A stretch of 64,000 nucleotides of DNA from UBA7239 sp964509075 (GCA_964509075.1 CAZDWC010000011.1:1-64000); one strand, 5' to 3'. Shown: positions 44,428 to 54,254, counted from the first letter of the stretch. The notes: a model not told the origin generated them from the sequence alone. Numbers and translations: made by a program.

Positions 44428-45330
44428 CTAGCCACGCGGGTGATGTTTGGCATGCAGCGACTGCATGCGCGCCTGCGCGACGTGAGTATAAATCTGCGTG
44501 GTGGACAAGTCACTGTGCCCGAGCAGCAACTGCACCACGCGCAGATCAGCGCCGTGATTGAGCAGATGCGTGGCAAAGGCATGACGCAGGGTATGCGGCG
44601 ATAGCGGCGTGCGGATATCGGCTTTTTTTGCATAAAGCTTGATACGGTGCCAGAACGTCTGGCGCGTCATCACTTGCGCGCGATTGCTGGGAAACAACAC
44701 TTCAGCAGGCTGGCCTTCCAACAACACCGGACGCGCCTCGCGCATGTAGCGCTCGATCCAGTGCATGGCCTCCTGCCCCATCGGCACCAGGCGCTCCTTG
44801 CTGCCCTTGCCGGTAACACGCACCACGCCCTGCCGCAAGTTGAGCATACCCACAGTCAACCCCACCAGTTCCGAAATACGCAGGCCACAAGCGTACAACA
44901 GCTCGAGCATGGCCCTGTCTCGCAAACCGATGGCATCCGACACATCAGGCGCCCCCAACAACAGCTCAACCTCACTCTCGGTGAGAAACTTGGGCAAGGC
45001 GCGCCCGAGTTTCGGACTCTTGATGTCGAGCGTCGGATCGCGGTCAATCAGGCGCTCACGCAACAAAAACCGGTAGAAACCGCGCACACAGGAGAGAAAT
45101 CGCGCCGTGGAGCGCGCCTTGGCATCTTTAGCAAACAGAAAGGCGAGATAGGATTGCAGATCCGCTTGCGACACCGCATCCAGCAGCACAGAGGATTGCG
45201 CCAGCCAACGCTCGAACTGGACAAGATCACTGCGATAGGCAGACAGCGTATGCTTGCCCAGACCTTTTTCCAGCCAGACATTGTCGAGATAAGACTGGAT
45301 CAACGGTGACGAAACAAAAGCATCTGTCAT
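44428..45330 (-). CDS. xerD: Site-specific tyrosine recombinase XerD
   Basis: XerD works with XerC at dif to resolve chromosome dimers. The 300-residue protein shows the catalytic Arg in CGLRISELVGL, Lys in GKGSKERLVP, HTLRHAFATH, and LLGHSDLSTTQIYTH with the Tyr nucleophile. The start is the ATG at 45330 (MTDAFVSS). The next gene, dsbC, supports XerD over XerC. Confidence 0.95.
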   Translation of the reverse strand: MTDAFVSSPLIQSYLDNVWLEKGLGKHTLSAYRSDLVQFERWLAQSSVLLDAVSQADLQSYLAFLFAKDAKARSTARFLSCVRGFYRFLLRERLIDRDPTLDIKSPKLGRALPKFLTESEVELLLGAPDVSDAIGLRDRAMLELLYACGLRISELVGLTVGMLNLRQGVVRVTGKGSKERLVPMGQEAMHWIERYMREARPVLLEGQPAEVLFPSNRAQVMTRQTFWHRIKLYAKKADIRTPLSPHTLRHAFATHLLNHGADLRVVQLLLGHSDLSTTQIYTHVAQARMQSLHAKHHPRG

Positions 45331-45340
45331 GGGCAGAAAC

Positions 45341-45367
45341 AAAAAAGGCGACCGAAGTCGCCTTTTT
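45341..45367 (-). terminator. Rho-independent terminator after rplS
   Basis: A GGCGAC/GTCGCC stem with a CGAA tetraloop is flanked by A6 and T5, so it could work on either strand. It follows rplS by 7 bp and lies just upstream of xerD. Confidence 0.88.
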
Positions 45368-45373
45368 CCATAC

Positions 45374-45727
45374 TCAGTTGAGCTTTTCCTTGATGCGTGC
45401 AGCCTTGCCGCTGAGATCGCGCAGGTAGTACAGCTTGGCCTGACGCACATCGCCGCGACGTTTGACTTCCACGCCGGCGATCATCGGGCTGTGACTCTGG
45501 AACGTACGCTCCACGCCAACGCCGTGAGACATCTTGCGCACGGTGAACGCAGAGTGCAGGCCGCGGTTGCGCTTGGCAATGACCACACCTTCAAACGCCT
45601 GCAGACGCTCGCGGTTGCCTTCTTTCACCTTGACGCTGACGACAACGGTGTCGCCCTGCGCGAACTTGGGCAGTTCGCGGGTGATCTGTTCGGCTTCGAT
45701 GGCCGCGATAATCTTGCTGTTGCTCAT
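45374..45727 (-). CDS. rplS: Ribosomal protein bL19
   Basis: The 117-residue protein matches L19, with LPKFAQGDTVVVSVKVKEGN and the C-terminal KLYYLRDLSGKAARIKE. It is the last gene of rpsP-rimM-trmD-rplS. Confidence 0.98.
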   Translation of the reverse strand: MSNSKIIAAIEAEQITRELPKFAQGDTVVVSVKVKEGNRERLQAFEGVVIAKRNRGLHSAFTVRKMSHGVGVERTFQSHSPMIAGVEVKRRGDVRQAKLYYLRDLSGKAARIKEKLN

Positions 45728-45823
45728 GTCAGTACTCCTGAAAATTTAACCGCTTGCGCGATTGTCAAAACCGTTTCTTGTCAAAACCATTCATCTCAAG
45801 ACTGAAAATGGCAGGCGCCAACG

Positions 45824-46555
45824 TCAGTCATCTTGATTCATCTGTTGCAGCAGGCGCGCTTCTTCTTTGCTCACCTGCCGCCCGACCAGCAAATCCGGCC
45901 GGCGCTGACGTGTGCGCTGCAATGATTGCTGCAAGCGCCAGCGTTTGATCTCTGCATGGTGGCCGCTCAGCAATACCGGCGGCACAGCCATGTCTTCATA
46001 TACTTCCGGTCGCGCGTAGTGCGGACAATCGAGCAGGCCGTCGCTGAACGAGTCCTGCTCGGCTGACTGCTCGTGGCCAAGCGCACCCGGCAACAAACGC
46101 ACTACAGCATCAATCAGCACCATGGCCGGCAATTCACCGCCGGACAGCACATAGTCGCCAATCGACCATTCTTCATCGACTTCCAGCTGCAGCAGCCGCT
46201 CGTCGATGCCTTCGTAGCGCCCGCACAACAAGATCAACTCGTCGCACGCCGCAAATTCCTGTACTGCCGGCTGGTCCAGCGTTCTGCCCTGCGGGGACAG
46301 GTACACCACCTTCGCAGATGGCAGTGCGGCGCGCGCAGCTTGCAGCGCAGCGCGCAGCGGCTCCACCATCATCACCATACCGGGGCCGCCGCCGTAAGGC
46401 CTGCTATCCACCGTCTGGTGCCGGTCTTGCGTAAAACTGCGCGGATTCCAGCACTCCAGCGTCAGCAGACCGCTTTTGAAAGCGCGATGGCTGATGCCGT
46501 AATCCGTTATGGCGGCAAACATGTCGGGGAACAGTGTCACTACACCCAGTTTCAC
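45824..46555 (-). CDS. trmD: tRNA (guanine-37-N1)-methyltransferase
   Basis: TrmD makes m1G37, which prevents frameshifting. The 243-residue SPOUT enzyme has DSRPYGGGPGMVM, LLCGRYEGIDERL and SIGDYVLSGGELPAM. It starts at a GTG at 46555, 34 bp after rimM. Confidence 0.97.
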   Translation of the reverse strand: MKLGVVTLFPDMFAAITDYGISHRAFKSGLLTLECWNPRSFTQDRHQTVDSRPYGGGPGMVMMVEPLRAALQAARAALPSAKVVYLSPQGRTLDQPAVQEFAACDELILLCGRYEGIDERLLQLEVDEEWSIGDYVLSGGELPAMVLIDAVVRLLPGALGHEQSAEQDSFSDGLLDCPHYARPEVYEDMAVPPVLLSGHHAEIKRWRLQQSLQRTRQRRPDLLVGRQVSKEEARLLQQMNQDD

Positions 46556-46589
46556 CCGCCTGCACTCCGCCTTGCTCTATCTACAAGAG

Positions 46590-47138
46590 TTAGAACTCGG
46601 GATCCCAGTCAACCAGCATGGTGCCGGCGTCCAGATCCACTTCCAGCACGTACGCATCCACATAGGGCAGAAGGCGTTCGCGCTGGTCAATACTGTTTTC
46701 ACAGGGCACAACCACCATGACGTCGTTGGCTCCCGTCTCCATCAGGTCGCCTATGCGACCGAGGAGCAGCGGCGCGTTGTCGCGGCCACCGTACACACTC
46801 ATTACCTTCAATCCCTTGAGCTGCTGCCAGTAGTACTCTCCCTCTGGCAGCGCAGGCAGTTCGCCCATGTCCACGGTGATCTGGCGCTGGCAGTAAAGCG
46901 CTGCCTGATCGCGGTCATCAACACCCTTGATATGGGCGATCAGACCTTTGCCGTGCGGACGATGATCATCAATGACCACCGTCATGCTCTTGCCACCTTC
47001 ATTTCCCACCAGGAACCAAGGCTGGAAACTGAAGATTTTTTCAGCAGGTTCGGTGTAGGAATACACCTTCACCCAGCCCTTGATGCCATAAACAGCCGTC
47101 AGCTTGCCGACGACCGCCTTGCCTTCTGTCGAGGCCAC
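46590..47138 (-). CDS. rimM: Ribosome maturation factor RimM
   Basis: The 182-residue protein of 30S maturation has VGKLTAVYGIKGWVKVYS at the N-terminus and a PRC barrel with EYYWQQLKGL and LLPYVDAYVLEVDL. It starts at a GTG, 14 bp after rpsP. Confidence 0.96.
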   Translation of the reverse strand: MASTEGKAVVGKLTAVYGIKGWVKVYSYTEPAEKIFSFQPWFLVGNEGGKSMTVVIDDHRPHGKGLIAHIKGVDDRDQAALYCQRQITVDMGELPALPEGEYYWQQLKGLKVMSVYGGRDNAPLLLGRIGDLMETGANDVMVVVPCENSIDQRERLLPYVDAYVLEVDLDAGTMLVDWDPEF

Positions 47139-47152
47139 TGCGCGGCCAGCGA

Positions 47153-47398
47153 TCAGGCTGCTGCTTTTTCGCTCAGCAGTTTGGCAACGCGATCAGACAG
47201 TTGCGCGCCACGAGCTACCCAGAACGCCACGCGTTCACGGTCAATGCGTACACGCTCTTCCTGACCACGGGCAATCGGGTTGAAGAAACCGACGTGCTCG
47301 ATGAAGCTGCCGTCACGCGCATTGCGCGAATCGGTCACCGCCAGGTGGTAAAACGGACGCTTCTTGGAGCCGCCGCGTGACAAACGAATCGTAACCAT
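47153..47398 (-). CDS. rpsP: Ribosomal protein bS16
   Basis: The 81-residue protein begins MVTIRLSRGGSKKRPFYHLAVTDSR, typical of S16 (E. coli 82). The start is the ATG at 47398; the in-frame extension to 47488 is rejected. It is the first gene of the four-gene operon. Confidence 0.98.
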   Translation of the reverse strand: MVTIRLSRGGSKKRPFYHLAVTDSRNARDGSFIEHVGFFNPIARGQEERVRIDRERVAFWVARGAQLSDRVAKLLSEKAAA

Positions 47399-47520
47399 GT
47401 GTTTGCTCTCAAAAAATCTTGGCCAATCGATGGCAATAAGCCCTCTACCTGCCACAGGCAGACAGAAAGGGCGCGCATTGTACGCCAAGTCACGACAGGA
47501 TGGAACCCCGCGACCAGCCG

Positions 47521-49395
47521 CTAGAGATTGCCAGCGAAAACCTTGCGCAGCAGCTTCTCCCGCAGGGAATCACCCTCATCAAAACCCATGCGCGCCAGAT
47601 ACTGCTCCGGCACCTCCCGCTCGGAAACCAGCGCCCTGACCACGGCAGCCAACAGCTCCAGCGGATTGCTGCTGGCAGTTTTCAGCCGCTGCAGGGCACC
47701 GACAATGGCCAGCTCGTCATCCGTGAAATCGTGACCAAACGGAAAATCAGGCAACCGATCCCGGAAAGGCTGCAGACGCTCACGCAGCCGCTCGGGCGTG
47801 TTGTCGCGACAGCGCACAGGAATACTGTAGTCGTCCGGCAGCTTGCCATGCGCCACGGCCCAGTCGCGCAGCTCATCCTGGAAGCGGGCATCCGCCACCT
47901 CCAGCAGCGCTGCAATCACTTCCGCATCGGTCTTGCCACGCAAATCGGCAATGCCGTATTCGGTAATGACGATATCGCGCAGGTGGCGCGGGATCGTGCA
48001 ATGCGCGTAGTGGGTAACAATATTGGATTGCGGCTTGCCCTGGTGCATGCGCCAGCTGCGCAACATGAGAATAGAACGCGCATCCGGCAACTCATGCGCC
48101 ATGGCGACAAAGTTGTACTGCCCGCCGACACCACTCACCACCTCACCATTCTCCAGTGCATCCGACACCGCAGCGCCCGACAGCGTCACCATCATACAGG
48201 TGTTGATGAAAGACGCTTTGACGCGCTGGCTGCGTTTCAACACCTCTGTCGCACCATCGGCGCCATCATGCCCATATAGATGATTGATGAAACGGATGCT
48301 GGTCATGTCGATTTGTGCCAGCAAGGCCGGCGACATATCTCGCAGCGCCTGATAGAAACTGCGCGGCCCGATGAAAAATCCACCGTGCAGGATAGTCTCG
48401 CGCCCGCTTACCGGATCGCGCACTGCGCGTTTGACGATTCGCGCCTGCACCAGCGCCAGCAAGCCGTTGACGAACATTTCCGAACACGCATAAAGACCTT
48501 CAGCAAAAAGTTCCGCGTGCAGGAAATCAGGAAAGGTGTCACCATGCAGCGCACGCAACAACTGCCGGTATTGCAGATTGTTGTGCTGGCGCAGAATCAA
48601 ACCTTGCGCGATGGCATCACCGAGTGAGCCGATGCCGATTTGCAGGGTGCCGCCGTCGCGCACCAGACTGCTCGCATGCAAGCCGATAGCGTAATCCGCC
48701 AGCGAGACTTTCATGTTCGGCGTGCAAAACAGCGTGTGCGTCGCCGCAGGATCATCAACCACCAGATCAAAAAAATCGGCGGAAATTTGTGCCGAGCCCG
48801 GCATGAAGGGCAGTTCGCGATTGATCACCGCCACAAACAGATTACGACTGCCCGCTGCGCGTTGCTCTCGCAGCAATGACCAAAGATCAAGTGTCACATC
48901 CGGATTGCAGGACAACGACAATTCCAGCACGCCATTGTTATCGCGCGCCGCAACGGCCTGCGCCACCACATTGGGTTGCCGCGCCGCCATGTCGCGCGCG
49001 ATATGTGTGTAATTGCTGCTGATGTAATGTTGTTGTGCGTGCGCATTATCCAGCCAGTCACCCGACTTCAGGAAAAACTCGCTCACGGTGATATTGTCCG
49101 GCAAGGCATCCGCCTGCATGTCCAGCGCGTATTGCAGATCGGGATAATTGCCGAACAGACGCTCCGCAAGCGGCTCGAGAAAGCGACGCTCGAGCTCACT
49201 GCTCGCCTGCGGCTTCAGCAATGACAGCGCGGTGTAGATATCCAGCCGGATATTTTTTTCTGCCTTGACACGTTCATACAGCGCATTGGCAAAAACATTT
49301 GGCTTGCCAATACCCAGCGGCATCGCCAAGCGGATATGCGCTCCCGTTTCACGCAGGACATGTTCAACGGTTGCAGAAACGGAATCGACAATCAC
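47521..49395 (-). CDS. Acetyl-CoA hydrolase/transferase family protein
   Basis: This 624-residue CoA-transferase family I protein has GGTLQIGIGSLGDAIAQGL in the N-terminal half and, near the C-terminus, GEVVSGVGGQYNFVAMAHEL and VITEYGIADLRGKTDAEV. It is larger than typical acetyl-CoA hydrolases (about 500), by extra N-terminal and internal segments. The GTG start overlaps the stop of the thioinosine phosphorylase gene (GTGA). The acyl substrate is unknown. Confidence 0.87.
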   Translation of the reverse strand: MIVDSVSATVEHVLRETGAHIRLAMPLGIGKPNVFANALYERVKAEKNIRLDIYTALSLLKPQASSELERRFLEPLAERLFGNYPDLQYALDMQADALPDNITVSEFFLKSGDWLDNAHAQQHYISSNYTHIARDMAARQPNVVAQAVAARDNNGVLELSLSCNPDVTLDLWSLLREQRAAGSRNLFVAVINRELPFMPGSAQISADFFDLVVDDPAATHTLFCTPNMKVSLADYAIGLHASSLVRDGGTLQIGIGSLGDAIAQGLILRQHNNLQYRQLLRALHGDTFPDFLHAELFAEGLYACSEMFVNGLLALVQARIVKRAVRDPVSGRETILHGGFFIGPRSFYQALRDMSPALLAQIDMTSIRFINHLYGHDGADGATEVLKRSQRVKASFINTCMMVTLSGAAVSDALENGEVVSGVGGQYNFVAMAHELPDARSILMLRSWRMHQGKPQSNIVTHYAHCTIPRHLRDIVITEYGIADLRGKTDAEVIAALLEVADARFQDELRDWAVAHGKLPDDYSIPVRCRDNTPERLRERLQPFRDRLPDFPFGHDFTDDELAIVGALQRLKTASSNPLELLAAVVRALVSEREVPEQYLARMGFDEGDSLREKLLRKVFAGNL

Positions 49396-50135
49396 AACAC
49401 ATGCAAGCGCAACACTTGCTCCAGAATGCGACGAATATTGTCCATGCCGATTTTCAGCGTTGCTTCGATAGACTCCATGGTGATCAACTCATCCGTGCAG
49501 CCCGCCGCCCAATTGGCGACCACACACAGGCTCGCGTAATCCATGCCGATCTCACGCGCCAACGGCGCTTCCGGCATTGCCGTCATGCCAACCAGATCAC
49601 AGCCGTCGCGCTGCATACGCACAATTTCCGCCGCCGTCTCCAGTCGCGGACCTTGCGTGCAACCGTAGACACCGCGCGCCAACACACTGATGCCGGCAGC
49701 ATCGCCGGCACGCAACAGCAATTCACGCGTGCGTTCAGCATAAGGAAAAGTGAAATCAATGTGCTCAAGCGGCGAATGCTCGTCATCGCTGTAGGTATGA
49801 ATACGGCCCCATGTGTAATCAATGATCTGATCCGGTACACAGATGGCCGCAGGACACATGTCGTGATGAATACCACCCACGGCATTCACGGCAATAACCT
49901 GTTCGACGCCCAGGTTTTTCAGTGCACACATATTGGCGCGATAGTTGACGCGGTGCGGCGGCCACTCGTGACGCTCGCCGTGACGCGCCAGGAAAAAAAT
50001 CGGCTTGCCATGAAAGCTGCCGCGCAGTATGGGCGCCGATGGTTTTCCATAAGGTGTATCAAGATGGCATTTTTCTTCCACAACCAGCCCGTCAAGTTGA
50101 TCGAGCCCTGTACCACCGATGATTGCAATTGTCAT
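49392..50135 (-). CDS. S-methyl-5'-thioinosine phosphorylase
   Basis: The 247-residue purine nucleoside phosphorylase family member has IGGTGLDQL, ARHGERHEWPPHRVNYRAN, VNAVGGI and GCTQGPRLETAAEI. It matches the Pseudomonas enzyme (PA3004 type), which splits methylthioinosine to hypoxanthine. Methylthioadenosine phosphorylase is the alternative. It lies beside an HPRT gene that could reuse the hypoxanthine. Confidence 0.87.
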   Translation of the reverse strand: MTIAIIGGTGLDQLDGLVVEEKCHLDTPYGKPSAPILRGSFHGKPIFFLARHGERHEWPPHRVNYRANMCALKNLGVEQVIAVNAVGGIHHDMCPAAICVPDQIIDYTWGRIHTYSDDEHSPLEHIDFTFPYAERTRELLLRAGDAAGISVLARGVYGCTQGPRLETAAEIVRMQRDGCDLVGMTAMPEAPLAREIGMDYASLCVVANWAAGCTDELITMESIEATLKIGMDNIRRILEQVLRLHVL

Positions 50136-50153
50136 AGCCGCTGCCTCAGAACC

Positions 50154-50714
50154 TTACATGCCTTTAACGGCATAAATACCCGGCGCATTGCGCAAGTAAC
50201 CTTTGTAATCCATGCCGTAGCCGAAAACGTAACGATCCGGCACATCCAGCCCGACAAAGTCCGCCTTCAGTCCCGGCGGCTGACGGCGATCATGATGCTT
50301 CTCCACCAACACCGCGCTATAGATTTTTTCCGCACCTTCACGCAGGCAATACTGGATCACTTCGTGCAAGGTCAGACCTTCGTCGAGAATATCGTCGACA
50401 ATCAATACCGTTCTGCCCTGCAATGCGTGGCGCGGCTGTACAATCCACTCAACATGACTGTCGCCGCTGGTGTTGTTGCGGTAACGCGTGGCATGGATAT
50501 AGTCGAGCTGCAAGTGGAAATCGAGACGCGGCAACAATTTACCGGCAATCACCATCGCACCGCTCATTAAAGACAGCACCAGTGGATTACTGTCTTTCAA
50601 TGTCTGTGTGATTTTCTCAGCCATAGCATCAATGGCTTCACGCACCTGTTCACGATCAAACAGGCAATCGGCTTCACGCCAGATTTGCTCCACTTCCTGC
50701 AAACTTACACTCAT
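50154..50714 (-). CDS. Hypoxanthine-guanine phosphoribosyltransferase
   Basis: The 186-residue type I PRTase has the PRPP motif VLIVDDILDEGLTL, LSLMSGAMVIAG and the C-terminal DRYVFGYGMDYKGYLRN. It converts hypoxanthine or guanine to IMP or GMP. The start at 50714 overlaps the nagZ stop (ATGA). It has the form of the Pseudomonas hypoxanthine-guanine PRTase beside nagZ. Confidence 0.92.
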   Translation of the reverse strand: MSVSLQEVEQIWREADCLFDREQVREAIDAMAEKITQTLKDSNPLVLSLMSGAMVIAGKLLPRLDFHLQLDYIHATRYRNNTSGDSHVEWIVQPRHALQGRTVLIVDDILDEGLTLHEVIQYCLREGAEKIYSAVLVEKHHDRRQPPGLKADFVGLDVPDRYVFGYGMDYKGYLRNAPGIYAVKGM

Positions 50715-51736
50715 ACAGCGAATGCCTCTTGCAGAATGCGATGCGCATCCTGCCAACGTGATGATTGCCGCAAGCTGCCGAGATCCGCCCAGGCAAACGG
50801 ACGTTTCAGGCGCTGCAAATTGCTGTCCGACTGCAAGCCCGACGCCTTCAAGGCGGCAACCACTGCAAGCTGCGCAGGGCGCTGATTGCAAACCAGCAAC
50901 GCCGTGCAACCTGCGGACAATGCCACACGGGCGCGCTCACCCATGTCTGCAATCACGCCGGCACCCTCCATGGTCAGGTCATCACTGAAAATAACGCCCT
51001 CGAAACGTAATTGCTTTTTCAGTATTTCCTGCAGCCACAGTACCGAAAATCCCGCAGGGTTTTTATCGACCGCACTGTAAACCACATGCGCCGGCATGAC
51101 TGCGTCCAGTTTGCCGCGCTCACTCAGGTGGCGATAAGGCTGTACATCTTCCGCGAGAATGGCTTCCAATGCGCGCGCATCCACCGGCGTTTCAAAATGA
51201 CTGTCACCACTCACCGCACCGTGGCCGGGAAAGTGTTTGCCAGTGGCACACATATTGGCTTCATGCATGCCGTCGACAAACGCTTCACTCAAGACACTGG
51301 CAATGGCGGGATCAATCGAAAAAGAGCGATTGGCAATCACTGCACAACGCGCGTCATCGAGATCCAGCACCGGCGCAAAACTCAAATCGACACCGCAGGC
51401 GCGCAATTCAGCGGCCATCAACCAGCCACAGGCTTGCGCCACTCGTAGTCCATGTTGCGGATTTTTCGCATAAACAGCACCGATATCCGCCATCGGCGGA
51501 ATAACTGTAAAACCATCGCGAAAACGCTGCACCCGCCCGCCTTCCTGATCGACGCAGACCAGCAACTCGGCACGCACGGAGCGAATCTCTTCAACGAGAG
51601 TTTTCAACTGCGCAATCGAAGCAAAATTGCGCGTGAACAAGATGATGCCGCCCACCAAGGGCTCGCCTAACAATTGCCTGTCTTCCGGCGTGAGCGAGTG
51701 CCCAGCCACATCTACTATCACCGGCCCCAGCGCCAT
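50711..51736 (-). CDS. nagZ: Beta-N-acetylglucosaminidase NagZ
   Basis: NagZ is the cytoplasmic GH3 enzyme of peptidoglycan recycling. At 341 residues (same as E. coli) it has GGIILFTRNF, DQEGGRVQR, KHFPGHGAVSGDSH, and the nucleophile Asp in SDDLTMEGA. The start is the ATG at 51736 (MALGPVIVDV); longer frames to 51799 add no conserved residues. Confidence 0.95.
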   Translation of the reverse strand: MALGPVIVDVAGHSLTPEDRQLLGEPLVGGIILFTRNFASIAQLKTLVEEIRSVRAELLVCVDQEGGRVQRFRDGFTVIPPMADIGAVYAKNPQHGLRVAQACGWLMAAELRACGVDLSFAPVLDLDDARCAVIANRSFSIDPAIASVLSEAFVDGMHEANMCATGKHFPGHGAVSGDSHFETPVDARALEAILAEDVQPYRHLSERGKLDAVMPAHVVYSAVDKNPAGFSVLWLQEILKKQLRFEGVIFSDDLTMEGAGVIADMGERARVALSAGCTALLVCNQRPAQLAVVAALKASGLQSDSNLQRLKRPFAWADLGSLRQSSRWQDAHRILQEAFAV

Positions 51737-51811
51737 CACATCACCCGGATTTGTTGTCCAACCGGCGCGCAACATACGGCAATCACCTTGCCGCATCAAG
51801 TTACCAGACGC

Positions 51812-52846
51812 TCAACGCGAGAGCAGTTGTGCCGTGAAAATGCGGTGATTGAGGGTCACCATTGCCAGTAACAACAGCGCACCGACTGCGTTGTGCGCCA
51901 CCGCCACCACCAACGGCAGGCCAAAATACACATTGCTGAGACCGAGGCTCACCTGCAGCAGCAGCAAGCCCAGCAATACAGCGCCCATGCGTTTTGCCTC
52001 TACTGCACCTGAGGCAAGCAGGAGTCCTGACATCACCAGCACCAGCAGCGTTACCAACCCGGCACCGGCACGATGAGCAACATGAATGGCTGTTCGCGCC
52101 TGATTGTCCATGCGCCCACCGAGATAGTTGGGGCCAATATGCTGAAACACATTGAATCCCTGCGCCACATCCATTTCCGGCAACCACTCGCCATGACACT
52201 GCGGCAAATCCGTGCAGGCCAGCGCCGCATAATTGGAGCTGGTCCAGCCACCCAGAGCGATTTGCACGATCACCACCAACAGCACTGCCGGCGCAATTCT
52301 ACGCAAGCGATTGATGGCATTGAGCGCCTTGGGCTCCAACCGCCAGCGCCAGTTGCCCAGACGCTGCACCAGCAACCAGAGCAGGGCCAGGGTTGCGAAC
52401 CCTCCTAGCAGGTGCGCTGTTACCACTTGCGGCCACAGCTTCAACGTTACCGTCCACATACCAAACAGCGCCTGCATAACAATCACCACGGCAATCAGCA
52501 ACGGCAGACGCAACGGTTGGCCAGGCAAACATCGATAACGCAGCGCAGCTCCCACCAAAGCCAGCACCAGTAGTGACAGGCCGCCAACGAAAATCCGGTG
52601 CACCTGCTCTGGCCAGGTCTTGTCGGTTTCAACCGGCGTGTCAGCAAAGGCCTGATTGGCTGCATGGATTTCTTCCGTGGTATTCGGCACCCAGAGATGG
52701 CCGTAACATGTCGGCCAGTCCGGGCAGCCGAGCCCCGCGTGTTTCAACCGCGTGAACACCCCCAGGATGACCACCAGCAGGGCAAAACACACGGCAAACA
52801 CCGCGAGCCAGTAGGAGGGTTTTCGCGGCGATGCAATAACGCTCAT
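51812..52846 (-). CDS. ctaA: Heme A synthase (COX15/CtaA)
   Basis: The 344-residue eight-helix membrane enzyme oxidises heme O to heme A. Seen: GVFTRLKHAGLGCPDWPTCYG, the EQVHRIFVG His site, HLLGGFATL and VAHRAGAGLV. It belongs to the cytochrome oxidase region, and heme A fits the aa3-type oxidase at 54594-58966. It follows the SCO-like gene by 2 bp. Confidence 0.94.
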   Translation of the reverse strand: MSVIASPRKPSYWLAVFAVCFALLVVILGVFTRLKHAGLGCPDWPTCYGHLWVPNTTEEIHAANQAFADTPVETDKTWPEQVHRIFVGGLSLLVLALVGAALRYRCLPGQPLRLPLLIAVVIVMQALFGMWTVTLKLWPQVVTAHLLGGFATLALLWLLVQRLGNWRWRLEPKALNAINRLRRIAPAVLLVVIVQIALGGWTSSNYAALACTDLPQCHGEWLPEMDVAQGFNVFQHIGPNYLGGRMDNQARTAIHVAHRAGAGLVTLLVLVMSGLLLASGAVEAKRMGAVLLGLLLLQVSLGLSNVYFGLPLVVAVAHNAVGALLLLAMVTLNHRIFTAQLLSR

Positions 52847-52848
52847 GC

Positions 52849-53466
52849 TTACTCGACCCCTTTGAGCAGGAATTTCATGTCGGTGATAACATCCTTGTAG
52901 TCATCCTCCCAGCGGTAATACATCATCACGAATCCGCGCGGATCCACCAGATAAAACCGGGCCCTTTCTTCACTGCTCTTGCCCTCCGGTGAATGGCGCA
53001 ACAATTCCAGCCAGGCGCTGTTATCAACATACAGCACTGAAAACCCCGGCAGGGTTTCGCTGAGCCACTGACGCGTCTCCTCGTCCATGCGCCCTTCTGT
53101 GACCAGCCACACACGGCGCACATGCCCCTGATACTTGCCCAAGGCCGTATGTGTTTGTCGCAGCACCCAGGCATCATGACGACAGGTTTCATCACAATTG
53201 GCTGCATGCGGCATAAGAAATGTCCACAGCTTTTCCGACTCACCCTCAAGTCTTGCCGGCTGTCCTGCCTCATCTTTAAGCGCCAATGTATTGATTTGCT
53301 GCGGCGGCAAGATCAACACGCCCTTGTTGCGCGTGCCTTCCGGCAAGCCAATGCGCGTGTAGAACACAAACGTCGCGGCGAGTACGACCAGAATGGGCAA
53401 CAGCATCAAGAGCAGTAGTTGCCAGCGTGCGCGCACAGGATTTGCCGGAGGAGCAGTTTCGGGCAT
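52849..53466 (-). CDS. SCO-like thioredoxin-fold membrane protein (oxidase accessory)
   Basis: The 205-residue protein has one N-terminal transmembrane helix (about residues 16-36) and a thioredoxin-like domain with CDETC, the CxxxC copper motif of SCO proteins. FYLVDPRGFVMMYY follows. It lies between SURF1 and heme A synthase, like the Pseudomonas PA0112-type protein. A role in copper delivery or CuA assembly is likely but inferred. Confidence 0.8.
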   Translation of the reverse strand: MPETAPPANPVRARWQLLLLMLLPILVVLAATFVFYTRIGLPEGTRNKGVLILPPQQINTLALKDEAGQPARLEGESEKLWTFLMPHAANCDETCRHDAWVLRQTHTALGKYQGHVRRVWLVTEGRMDEETRQWLSETLPGFSVLYVDNSAWLELLRHSPEGKSSEERARFYLVDPRGFVMMYYRWEDDYKDVITDMKFLLKGVE

Positions 53467-53480
53467 AAGGAATTCCGTAA

Positions 53481-54200
53481 TCAGTTATCGCGCCGGAAAG
53501 CCAGCGCCAGATAAAACACTATGAGAGCCACTGCCATCCCGAACCACTGAACGGCATAGGCGATATTTTTTTCCGGCGCTATGTTGGTCACTGGCCAGCC
53601 TGCGGTCAAGGCAGATGGAGAACCTTCTTTCAGGCGCACCAATACCGGCAACACCTCCACACCAGCCATTCGCGCCATACCGGGCAAGTGCAGTTTCGCA
53701 ATGCGGCGCGGCCAATCCGCTTCCGCAAAGAGCTCACCCTCCAGCAACACCTCATTGCCGAAGTAAAGCTCACCCTGCTCCACAACACGATCTGTAGGCG
53801 GAGGCACTATCGGCAGTTGCGAGCGCAGTGACGGACCTGCTATCCAGCCGCGATTCACAAATACCTTGCGCCCATCCCGAAGCTCCATCAAACCGATCAC
53901 GTCGTAGCCAACTTTCTGGCCCCGCGTCTCGTTATCGAGCAAAAAAACCGGCGCCAACCATTGGCCCTGCAAACTCACAGGCAAATACCGGGAGTCCTGT
54001 TCGCGCAATTCGACAACAGTATCAAGACTGACAGACGCCTGCGCGCGGCGCGTCTCGGCAATCTGCAGTTGCTCCCGGTGAAAATTCGCACGCTGCAATT
54101 GCCAGAACCCCAGCGCAATGAACAGCGGCAACAACAGCCCGGCCAGCATACTGGTACGCCAGCCAGGATTGAAACGACGAGGTGTATTCAAGCGCGACAA
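53481..54200 (-). CDS. SURF1 family cytochrome oxidase assembly protein
   Basis: The 239-residue protein has two transmembrane helices (about residues 15-33 and 212-232) flanking a periplasmic domain with VSLQGQWL and VFVNRGWI, the SURF1 hallmarks. It helps assemble cytochrome c oxidase. The frame starts with a TTG at 54200; the next ATG would remove part of the first helix. Confidence 0.9.
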   Translation of the reverse strand: MSRLNTPRRFNPGWRTSMLAGLLLPLFIALGFWQLQRANFHREQLQIAETRRAQASVSLDTVVELREQDSRYLPVSLQGQWLAPVFLLDNETRGQKVGYDVIGLMELRDGRKVFVNRGWIAGPSLRSQLPIVPPPTDRVVEQGELYFGNEVLLEGELFAEADWPRRIAKLHLPGMARMAGVEVLPVLVRLKEGSPSALTAGWPVTNIAPEKNIAYAVQWFGMAVALIVFYLALAFRRDN

Positions 54201-54254
54201 GTCCCGGCTACCGTTATACTGCGCAGCTCATTCATGCATCTAGCCGGATTCATC

